This document shows, in pieces, positions 23,515 to 30,723 of a stretch of 64,000 nucleotides of DNA. A model generated the notes under the pieces. That model saw only the letters and a program-made list of their open reading frames with translations, searched no databases and was not told the DNA's origin. How positions within the stretch are numbered: position 1 is the first letter of the stretch; each line of letters begins with the position of its first letter. Position numbers and translations under genes: made by a program. The stretch is from Erysipelotrichaceae bacterium (GTDB taxonomy: Bacteria; Bacillota_I; Bacilli_A; Erysipelotrichales; Erysipelotrichaceae), in contig JAFYHQ010000009.1 in assembly GCA_017539105.1 (NCBI GenBank), forward strand, positions 1 to 64,000, read 5' to 3'.

Positions 23515-25833
23515 ATGAATATCATTGAAATCAGAGATCATGTTTTTCTTTTGAATACTTTGCATACTTCTTATCTGTTTAAGGTCAATGAACACAATCA
23601 TCTGGAACACATTCATTACGGCTGCAAAGCGCTGCTGGAAGACCAGGATGCGTTAAGCGTCAAGCACTGGACAGGCTATGGCACGACCATCATGTATGAT
23701 GAGAAGGATCAGACCTATTCCCTGGATCATATCCCGTTGGAATATGGAACGTATGGAAAAGGGGACCTGAGGGAAGCTTCGGTTGAAGTGGAATGCAAGG
23801 ATTCCTATACACTTGATCTGACTTACGATTCTTATGAGATCATCGATGGCGATACGGTCATTGAAGGCTTGCCGAATGCCTATAGCTGCGACAAGACTTT
23901 GCTGGTGCATATGAAGGATATCCACAACGGTATCTGTCTCGATCTCTATTACGGGATCTATTACGATACGGATGTCATCAGCAGACGCTGCGTACTGATC
24001 AATCGTTCCGGTTCGACGATCGTTTTGCATAAGCTGCTTTCCTACTGCCTGGATCTGAGCGAAAACGATCTGACTCTGATGTCATTCACCGGTGCCTGGA
24101 ACAAGGAGGCGCATCTGACGGAAACGGATCTGGAGAGAGGGAAACAGGTGATCGAATCACGCAGCGGTTTTTCCGGAAACAAGACCAATCCGGGTTTCAT
24201 CGTCCGGAAAGACAATGCTACGGAATGCAACGGGAAAGCTTGGGGTTTCAATCTGATCTATAGCGGAAATCATTATTCTTCCGTGGCAAAAGACGAGTAT
24301 GGCGTTTTACGTATCCAGGGCGGGATCAATCCGGAACGTTTTGAATTGAAGCTGAAGAACAAGGAGAGTTTCTCTTCTCCGGAGGCGGTTCTGACTTATA
24401 CGGATCAGGGTCTGAATGATCTGTCTGCCCATTTCCATGATTTTGTCAACGAACATATCGTGCGTTCCGATTGGAAGAAGAAAGAACGCCCGATCCTGAT
24501 CAATTCCTGGGAAGCGTTCGGCATGAAGTTCACGAAAGATTCCTTGCTGAAACTGGCGCAGAACGCGAAAGATATGGGGATCGAGATGTTTGTGCTGGAT
24601 GACGGCTGGTTCGGCCGAAGAGACAGCGACCTGAGAGGTCTGGGCGACTACAACTGCAACCGCAAGAAGATCCCGGGAGGCATCAAGTCATTAAGCAAGA
24701 GCATCCATGACATGGGCATGCTGTTTGGCATCTGGGTGGAACCGGAAGCGATCAATCCGAATTCCGCATTATATGAGAAACATCCGGAATATGCCTTGAA
24801 TGAGAATGAAAGAGGATTGCTGCTGGGCAGGCATGAACTGCTGATGGATCTGAGCAGTCAGGAAGTCAGAGACTATATCGTAGAGAATGTTACAAAACTG
24901 ATCGATGAGAACGATGTCGATTATATCAAGTGGGATATGAACCGGCTGATGTCTTCTTTGAGCGGCGCAGCGAATCACGAATACATCAAAGGATTGTATG
25001 AAGTGCTGGATCGCATCTTTATCCAGCGCCCATGGGTCCTGCTGGAATCCTGCAGTTCCGGAGGCAACCGCTTCGACCTGGGCATGTTGTGCTACAGCCC
25101 GCAGATCTGGGCATCCGATGATACCGATCCGATCGAACGGCTGGATATACAGAAAGGGTTATCCTATCTCTATCCGGTTTCTACGATGGGTGCGCATGTT
25201 TCGGCTTCGCCGCATTCCATGACATTCAGAAGCACGCCGCTGGAGACCCGTTTCCATGTCGCGGCATTCGGCGCTTTCGTTTATGAACTGGATCTGGGTT
25301 CGATCAGTTCCTTGTCTAAAAAAGAGATCAAGGAACAGGTTTCCTACTATAAGCAGCATCGTTCCACCTTCCAGTTTGGACGTTTCTATCGCATCGATGA
25401 AGAGAGCGATTATGAAGTGTTCGAGGTACAGAACGAAGAAGAAACGATCGTAGCGAAATTCCGTCGTATGGTTCATGCGGTTCCTTATTTCGATAAACTC
25501 AATGCCTATGGCTTGAAAGAAGACAAGGTCTATACGATCGATGCAAGAGAGTTCAGCCATAACATCAAGAAGTTCGGCAATCTTTTGAATTATGTCGTAC
25601 CGGTCCGATTGAATGCGGAAGGATTGCTGGTACATTCCGTGAGCAAGCGCAGAGGTTTCAAGGAAGGCACGCAGAATTACCGCGCTTCCGGCAGGGCGTT
25701 GCGTTACGGCATCAATTTAAACAACCTGTTCCTGGGATCCGGTTTTGATAAGCATCTCAGGCTGTCTCTGGACTATGGTTCAGATATGTTTTTGATCAAG
25801 GAGGTCAACAATGAATCAGGAAAAGAAGAATAA
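23515..25833 (+). CDS. GH36 alpha-galactosidase
   Basis: Hydrolyses terminal alpha-1,6-galactose from melibiose, raffinose and related sugars. The 772-residue product has the GH36 N-terminal beta domain (to about residue 320), then the TIM barrel with FVLDDGWFGRR. The nucleophile Asp474 is in YIKWDMNR, with SCSSGGNRFD and the acid/base region ASDDTDPIERL (about 534-544) after it. No signal peptide, so it acts on imported sugar. GGGGAC eight bases before the ATG supports the start. The downstream GPH symporter overlaps it by 23 bp and is surely co-expressed. No regulator gene is adjacent. Confidence 0.95.
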   Translation: MNIIEIRDHVFLLNTLHTSYLFKVNEHNHLEHIHYGCKALLEDQDALSVKHWTGYGTTIMYDEKDQTYSLDHIPLEYGTYGKGDLREASVEVECKDSYTLDLTYDSYEIIDGDTVIEGLPNAYSCDKTLLVHMKDIHNGICLDLYYGIYYDTDVISRRCVLINRSGSTIVLHKLLSYCLDLSENDLTLMSFTGAWNKEAHLTETDLERGKQVIESRSGFSGNKTNPGFIVRKDNATECNGKAWGFNLIYSGNHYSSVAKDEYGVLRIQGGINPERFELKLKNKESFSSPEAVLTYTDQGLNDLSAHFHDFVNEHIVRSDWKKKERPILINSWEAFGMKFTKDSLLKLAQNAKDMGIEMFVLDDGWFGRRDSDLRGLGDYNCNRKKIPGGIKSLSKSIHDMGMLFGIWVEPEAINPNSALYEKHPEYALNENERGLLLGRHELLMDLSSQEVRDYIVENVTKLIDENDVDYIKWDMNRLMSSLSGAANHEYIKGLYEVLDRIFIQRPWVLLESCSSGGNRFDLGMLCYSPQIWASDDTDPIERLDIQKGLSYLYPVSTMGAHVSASPHSMTFRSTPLETRFHVAAFGAFVYELDLGSISSLSKKEIKEQVSYYKQHRSTFQFGRFYRIDEESDYEVFEVQNEEETIVAKFRRMVHAVPYFDKLNAYGLKEDKVYTIDAREFSHNIKKFGNLLNYVVPVRLNAEGLLVHSVSKRRGFKEGTQNYRASGRALRYGINLNNLFLGSGFDKHLRLSLDYGSDMFLIKEVNNESGKEE

Positions 25834-27169
25834 GTACTTTTTTGGCATGGGAACGATTGGAAGAGACATGTTCTATGCGTTCGAAGCGAACGCGATGATC
25901 TACTTCCTTTCCAATATCCTCGAACTGCCTTTGACGACGTTTGCGATGGTTTCGCTGGTCCTGACGGTATTGCGGGTGTTCGATGCCTTGAACGACCCGA
26001 TCACGGGGCTGGTCATCGATAACGTGCGTTCCCCTTGGGGCAAATACAAGCCGCCGATGCTGATCGGAGCGCTTCTGGCGGTCATCTTCTATCTGATCAT
26101 GTTTGCGGACTTTGGGTTTACAGATATCCGTTTCGTCATCATTTTCGGTGTCGCCTACATCATGTGGGATATCTCCTACGGCATCAACGATATCGCTTAC
26201 TGGTCCATGATGCCTTCTCTGACACTGGATCAGAAAAAGCGGGAAGACTATGGCGCTTTCGCGCGTATCTGTGCCAATGTCGGCATGTATATCGTGATGG
26301 TCGGTTATCCTTCCTTTACGGAAATGCTGGGAGGAGGCAAGACCGGTTATTTTGCTTTGGCGGTCATCGTTTCGGTACTGATGATCTTCTTTCAGTGCTT
26401 CACGGTATTCGGCGTCAAAGAGAATAAAGAAATGTTCAAGGAAGAGGAACAGACTTCCTTGAAAGAGATGTTTGAAGTACTGTTCAAGAACGATCAGCTG
26501 ATGTGGACGACGCTGTCGATGGCTTTGTTTACGATCGGTTATGTATCTACCACGAATTTCGCGCTGTACTATATGCAGTATATCTATGGAGATATCGACA
26601 AGTATGCGATCCTGGCGGCTGCCTGCGGTGTAGCCCAGCTTGCGGCGCTGATCATTTTCCCGTTGATTTCGAAACATTTCAAGCGCAAGACGTTCTATAT
26701 GATTTCTACGATCATCGTGCTGATCGGTTATGCGATGTTCTTCTTTGCGGACCATTCCTTACTGATGATTGCGGTGTCGGCGATCGTGATCTTTATCGGA
26801 GAGGCATTCATACAGCTGCTGATGCTGATGTTCCTGTCGGATACGATCGAATACGGACAGTGGAAACTGGGCAAGCGGAACGATTCCATCACCTTCTCGA
26901 TCCAGCCTCTCATCAACAAGATCGGCGGAGCCATGGCGACGGCTGTCGTTTCCATCACTCTGATCATTACGGGAATCAAGAAAGGCGATGTCGCTGCCGA
27001 ATCGATCGACAGCATGGGCAAACTCTTGTTCAAGAACTCAATGCTGGTGATTCCGCTGATCCTGATCGTGCTTGGTTATTTCGTCTATGCGAAGAAATTC
27101 AAGCTGGATGAGGAATATTATGCGCAGATCGTTGAAGAACTGAAAGAACGCGGCGATGTCGCGGAATAA
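25811..27169 (+). CDS. GPH-family sugar:cation symporter (MelB/LacS-like)
   Basis: A 452-residue, 12-helix transporter of the glycoside-pentoside-hexuronide:cation family. The N-terminal GMGTIGRDMFYAFEANAMIYF, DALNDPITGLVIDN and GKYKPPMLIG segments hold the conserved Asp/Lys-Tyr residues of MelB-type cation and sugar binding; the late DTIEYGQWKLGKRND motif is diagnostic. It lacks a C-terminal IIA domain, so it is MelB-like rather than full LacS-like. AGGAGGT lies within the end of the alpha-galactosidase gene. Context points to melibiose or raffinose-type galactosides as the cargo. Confidence 0.93.
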   Translation: MNQEKKNKYFFGMGTIGRDMFYAFEANAMIYFLSNILELPLTTFAMVSLVLTVLRVFDALNDPITGLVIDNVRSPWGKYKPPMLIGALLAVIFYLIMFADFGFTDIRFVIIFGVAYIMWDISYGINDIAYWSMMPSLTLDQKKREDYGAFARICANVGMYIVMVGYPSFTEMLGGGKTGYFALAVIVSVLMIFFQCFTVFGVKENKEMFKEEEQTSLKEMFEVLFKNDQLMWTTLSMALFTIGYVSTTNFALYYMQYIYGDIDKYAILAAACGVAQLAALIIFPLISKHFKRKTFYMISTIIVLIGYAMFFFADHSLLMIAVSAIVIFIGEAFIQLLMLMFLSDTIEYGQWKLGKRNDSITFSIQPLINKIGGAMATAVVSITLIITGIKKGDVAAESIDSMGKLLFKNSMLVIPLILIVLGYFVYAKKFKLDEEYYAQIVEELKERGDVAE

Positions 27170-27184
27170 AAGGAGTTTTCACTT

Positions 27185-27694
27185 ATGCCCTGGTATGTAG
27201 CCTGTTACCTGATCGGCGCATTGGCTGCGGTGGTCCTGTCGACGATCGGCCACGCGAAAAAGAACGAAAGCCTGCAGATGATCGCGGCTGTCATCAGCCT
27301 GATTTCCGGTGTGCTGCTGGGAATCGGCATTTTCGGTACGGATATGGGTGCCGGTCATTATGCGTATTATGTCAATGGCGTACGTGTCGCTTCGGGCGTG
27401 ATGGCTTTCTTTGAAGCCATTGCGATCGCTATCATCCTTGGCGCTTTCCCAAACCTGTTGGGCATGTTCCTGGGTTCGCTGCCTTTTTATTTTAAGCGCA
27501 GTCCAAGCGGCAAGGCTTCGGTTGGGATCAAGGCATTGTGCATTTTCTTTCTGGCGGAGGGAATCCTTGGTTTCATCGTTGCGGTGATCCTGGCGATTGC
27601 CAGAAAGAATGTTTCTGCCGCTTTGCCGGGAATCGTGATGTCGCTGATCATGTTCGGGATCGGCTTATTCATCAAGAAGAAATGGAATATCTGA
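27185..27694 (+). CDS. Small membrane protein of unknown function
   Basis: A 169-residue protein with about five hydrophobic segments, starting MPWYVACYLIGALAAVVLS and ending GIVMSLIMFGIGLFIKKKWNI. I do not recognise a family; Gly-rich helices (GVLLGIGIFGTDMGAG) suggest close helix packing. It lies 15 bp after the symporter with AAAGGAG before the ATG, so it belongs to the galactoside operon. Confidence 0.75.
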   Translation: MPWYVACYLIGALAAVVLSTIGHAKKNESLQMIAAVISLISGVLLGIGIFGTDMGAGHYAYYVNGVRVASGVMAFFEAIAIAIILGAFPNLLGMFLGSLPFYFKRSPSGKASVGIKALCIFFLAEGILGFIVAVILAIARKNVSAALPGIVMSLIMFGIGLFIKKKWNI

Positions 27695-27696
27695 TC

Positions 27697-27927
27697 ATGA
27701 AAACGATCGATGAGATTCAGGAAGAATATCCTGCGGATTATATCTTTACGACAGAAGAATTCGAGGAACTGATGCATCCGGATGAGGACGGATTCAGCGA
27801 GATCGAATTTATCGATTCGTTCGGTTATTTCCATGACGGATATGAACTGACGGAAATCAGTGTCGATCCTTATACGTTTGACGAATATAAAGACAAGTAT
27901 CCTTACGTTGTCTGGCGGAAAGTATAA
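27697..27927 (+). CDS. Small acidic protein of unknown function
   Basis: A 76-residue protein (MKTIDEIQEEYPADYIFTTE...YKDKYPYVVWRKV), rich in Asp, Glu, Tyr and Phe, with no signal or membrane segment. It starts 2 bp after the preceding stop; an in-frame ATG at 27682 would add five residues and overlap that gene. The ribosome-binding site is weak for either start, so expression is likely by coupling. No family recognised; it ends 15 bp before a strong terminator. Confidence 0.65.
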   Translation: MKTIDEIQEEYPADYIFTTEEFEELMHPDEDGFSEIEFIDSFGYFHDGYELTEISVDPYTFDEYKDKYPYVVWRKV

Positions 27928-27941
27928 AAAAACAGAGATAT

Positions 27942-27974
27942 AAAAAAGTGATCTTCATTGAAGATCACTTTTTC
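27942..27974. terminator. Bidirectional terminator
   Basis: AAAAAAGTGATCTTC pairs with GAAGATCACTTTTT across an ATT loop, giving A/T-rich flanks that work in both directions. The stem contains the stop codon of the convergent minus-strand gene. Confidence 0.9.
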
Positions 27975-29173
27975 TTCAGTTCATGCCATCCGTCCGGGAC
28001 GTAATCGTCGTAATAGTGTTCCGTACCGAAGTGGACGGTATTATCCAGATTGTTTTCGAAGACCCGATCTGCCCGATTGGAGTATTCGACTTCGCTTCCA
28101 TCGGAACGCATATAGGTTTCTACGCCCATCATCGATTCATGACGCATGCGCTGTATCCTGTCATCCAGGCTTTCCTGCTGGGACGATCCGAGATTGAAAC
28201 GCATGTCGTTCTGCGCCATCTGCTGATTGAGATTTGCATGGAATCGATCCAGATCCTGACTGAGAGAATCTCTCATACGCTCCGCAGCCGCCCAGCGCTG
28301 GTTGTGCTGTGCCCATGTGGAATCGATGATGGCTTGGGTTTCTGCTGTCTTCATCCGTGCCATCTGCGCCTGCTGCTGGGAGACCTGTTGCCGGATCTGC
28401 TCGGCATAGGACAGGACTTCCGGTGTGAGATCGACCGTGTCGACGAAATTCATGAAAGTCGCAAGATCTTCTTTCTTATCGCTGATCATGTAGGTGATGA
28501 AAGGAACGGTCCAGCTCGCATGAGAAGCGATCGTACCGAAAACGTTTTGGGCATAGCCGAACGCTTCGTTCGAGAGATTTTCCTGAACGACCGGCGGTCC
28601 TTTCAGGAGATTGAATTCCATGCCGAAACGACAGAAACAGACTGCAAGGATCTTTCCCTCGTCTTCATAAACACCCATGCCGCCATCGAACAGGTAGTTT
28701 CGGATGATTCCCGATACCGGGAACGATGAGACCGTGGCGGCGATCTGAATCTCCTGGACTGTTTTCTGGATATCGGTATCGAATGCCTTTCTGGCTTTTT
28801 CTGTCAGACGATCAGAAAGATTGTAATACTGCGTTCCCTGGACTTCCTTCTGCAGGATGCTTGCGGCAGTTCGATCCAGATCGGTCTTGATGTCGTAAAG
28901 CTGGGCATAATACTGTCCGCTTTCGTTCTGCTGACCATCCTGCGGTCTGAATCTCTGGAAAAAACCGTTCTGATTCCCTTTATTCAGGATATAGACGTTT
29001 CCGGTCTGGTAATACATTGCACAGCCGTCTTTGCAGGCTCTGCCATAGACTCGCAGGATCCGGTTGTTGGGATACTGCTCCAGGTTCATGCATGCTTCGC
29101 TGGTAAAGCCTTCCGGGACTTCTGCTTTCAGCAGGGCTTGTCCGGTATTTCTGTCATTGAATGTCATCTGCAT
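27965..29173 (-). CDS. 402-residue soluble protein of unknown function
   Basis: No family recognised. The N-terminal third is beta-rich with several Cys (SEACMNL, GRACKDGCAMYYQ, CFCRFGMEF). The middle is a helix-rich segment, and residues about 260-340 are Gln-rich coiled coil (QIRQQVSQQQAQMARMKTAE and following). The end is acidic and aromatic (YYDDYVPDGWHELKKK). No signal peptide. A good AAAGGAG precedes the ATG. It stands alone on the minus strand between two terminators, so it is a single-gene unit. Confidence 0.75.
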   Translation of the reverse strand: MQMTFNDRNTGQALLKAEVPEGFTSEACMNLEQYPNNRILRVYGRACKDGCAMYYQTGNVYILNKGNQNGFFQRFRPQDGQQNESGQYYAQLYDIKTDLDRTAASILQKEVQGTQYYNLSDRLTEKARKAFDTDIQKTVQEIQIAATVSSFPVSGIIRNYLFDGGMGVYEDEGKILAVCFCRFGMEFNLLKGPPVVQENLSNEAFGYAQNVFGTIASHASWTVPFITYMISDKKEDLATFMNFVDTVDLTPEVLSYAEQIRQQVSQQQAQMARMKTAETQAIIDSTWAQHNQRWAAAERMRDSLSQDLDRFHANLNQQMAQNDMRFNLGSSQQESLDDRIQRMRHESMMGVETYMRSDGSEVEYSNRADRVFENNLDNTVHFGTEHYYDDYVPDGWHELKKK

Positions 29174-29266
29174 CTTTCTGTCTCCTTTATCTTCTCAGAC
29201 ATTTCTTCCATTCCCATTCTACAATAAGGAATCACAGGAAGTCATTGATTTCTGATCTGAGAAGCA

Positions 29267-29295
29267 TTGTCCTGACGATCGTATAAAGGTATCAT
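29267..29295 (+). promoter_or_regulatory. Candidate promoter with +1 at the DUF4186 start codon
   Basis: TTGTCC, 17 bp, TATCAT; the predicted start coincides with the A of the ATG at 29302. An alternative -10 TATAAA (29282-29287) would give an 8-nt leader. AAAGG lies 12 nt before the ATG, which is far for a ribosome-binding site. Confidence 0.4.
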
Positions 29296-29301
29296 GGAAC
29301 T

Positions 29302-29655
29302 ATGCAGACGATCAGCGAGGCATTAATGAAACTGCAGAAATCTTCGTTCCGTTCCCGTTTTCATTTGAATGACGAAGACAGAGAATACATCCGGGAAAAA
29401 GGAAGAGAACTCATCGAAAACCATGCCCGGGATTTTGTCAGAGAGAAACTGGCTCCTGCGGATCCTGTCAACGATGGGAAACAGACGCCAATGAAGGGGC
29501 ATCCCGTATTCAAAGCGATGCATGCGACAGCGTGCTGCTGCAGAGGCTGCCTGAACAAGTGGTATCATGTGCCTATGCATCAGGCATTGACAAAACAGCA
29601 GCAAGAAAAGATCGTACACCTGCTGATGGCCTGGATCGATGAACAGTATGAATAA
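29302..29655 (+). CDS. DUF4186 family protein
   Basis: A 117-residue protein whose sequence fits DUF4186: LxxLQKSSFRSRFHLNDEDREYIREKG, ENHARDFVREKLAPADPVNDGKQTPMKGHPVF, then ATACCCRGCLNKWYHVP. The fixed Cys/His cluster (CCCRGC) suggests metal binding. The family's role is unknown; it often appears as a lone gene in anaerobes. It is flanked by a terminator shared with the convergent acyltransferase. Confidence 0.85.
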   Translation: MQTISEALMKLQKSSFRSRFHLNDEDREYIREKGRELIENHARDFVREKLAPADPVNDGKQTPMKGHPVFKAMHATACCCRGCLNKWYHVPMHQALTKQQQEKIVHLLMAWIDEQYE

Positions 29656-29656
29656 A

Positions 29657-29680
29657 AACGGAAGGATCCGTTATTTATTT
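29657..29680. terminator. Bidirectional terminator
   Basis: AACGGA/TCCGTT with an AGGA loop; ATTTATTT follows on the plus strand and TTTTTATT on the minus strand. It serves the convergent DUF4186 and acyltransferase genes. Confidence 0.75.
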
Positions 29681-30664
29681 GACTCTGATCTGTTTCCTGA
29701 TCTGATTGTTGATGAGATAAATGAGATAGGCGCAAACCGTCGTTATAACTAACACGATCAGATTGCCGGCAATGACCGGCAGTTCTTTGAAAGCATCTTC
29801 AAGGACTTGGAATATCCTCTCCTGGATGCAATAGAATTCAAACGTGAATGTTCCATAGAAGTCCAGGATCCTGTGAGGGATGTAATCGAATAGTTTGCTT
29901 AATAGAAGAATCGATGAGAGGGAGATCATCATGTATGGGAATAACGCATAGGAGTGCGGCAGGAACAGAAGAAGATCGCCTTCCTTGATGCGGATCGACA
30001 GATACATTCCCACCGCCAGCAAGACGATGGCAATTCCGTAGAGAATGACCGATTCGCATTTCTCGTGCTTCTGCAAAAAAAGATTCGCATAGATCCCGAT
30101 CAGAAAGATCGGAACACGATTGAAAAAGATATATGCCCAGTCGTTCACATGGCCATTCGGCAGGCAAATGATCACCAGCCAGATCAGGATGACGCACAAA
30201 GTAAACAAGCCCTGAGATTTTGCCTTCATGAAACGTTTGTAATAGAACGGAAAACACAGATACAGAAGCAGGATCGCATAAGCGAACCAGAGATACCTGT
30301 TCATGGCTCCGCTGAAGAAATAGAAACCGCTGATGGCTTTGATCACATGCGCCGGATCGCTGCGATTGATGATCGCAAATACGATATCGGCAATGATGAC
30401 CGGAATTACAATGCGCTTGAGACGCCGGAGGATGAATTCTTTGTAGGAGGAAGAATTCTTCCATGAATTCACCAGTCCCATTCCGGAAAGAAAAAGAAAA
30501 ATATCGACGCCGACATCGCCGTACTTGCGGATAAAGTTCTCTATTTCATACAGGCCCGGTACATCGGCGAACACGGCTCTCCAGCCATGAAAGGCATAGA
30601 TGATAAGAGCAGCGAAACCAAAAAGCGCTTTCCGGTTCCTGTTGATCATATTCTGGATGTCCAT
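29675..30664 (-). CDS. Membrane acyltransferase (acyltransferase-3/OafA-like)
   Basis: About 329 residues with ten hydrophobic segments. It has the acyltransferase-3 layout: an early conserved segment (NRNRKALFGFAALIIYAFHGWRAVF, His in YAFHGW), then GVDIFLFLSGMGLVNSW and an Arg-rich cytoplasmic loop (FILRRLKRIVIPVI). Such proteins move acetyl or similar groups onto surface sugars. The ATG at 30664 is chosen: a TATAAT ends nine bases before it and no ribosome-binding site supports the upstream in-frame start at 30694. It diverges from the second YfhO gene. Confidence 0.85.
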   Translation of the reverse strand: MDIQNMINRNRKALFGFAALIIYAFHGWRAVFADVPGLYEIENFIRKYGDVGVDIFLFLSGMGLVNSWKNSSSYKEFILRRLKRIVIPVIIADIVFAIINRSDPAHVIKAISGFYFFSGAMNRYLWFAYAILLLYLCFPFYYKRFMKAKSQGLFTLCVILIWLVIICLPNGHVNDWAYIFFNRVPIFLIGIYANLFLQKHEKCESVILYGIAIVLLAVGMYLSIRIKEGDLLLFLPHSYALFPYMMISLSSILLLSKLFDYIPHRILDFYGTFTFEFYCIQERIFQVLEDAFKELPVIAGNLIVLVITTVCAYLIYLINNQIRKQIRVK

Positions 30665-30687
30665 ACTATGTATATTATATTCTATTT

Positions 30688-30716
30688 TTGACAAATACAG
30701 TATCTGAAGGTAATCT
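30688..30716 (+). promoter_or_regulatory. Candidate promoter of the second YfhO operon
   Basis: A perfect -35 TTGACA (30688-30693), a 17-bp spacer and a weak TAATCT -10 (30711-30716). The predicted start is 30723-30724, at the GTG start codon. On the opposite strand TATAAT at 30679-30674 would serve the divergent acyltransferase. Confidence 0.45.
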
Positions 30717-30723
30717 AGAAGGT

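Noticed and set aside
24660-24690. Second NBS-like palindrome (TCCCGGGA core) in the alpha-galactosidase gene
   Set aside because: Only the 8-bp core matches and flanks do not; likely a chance codon combination.
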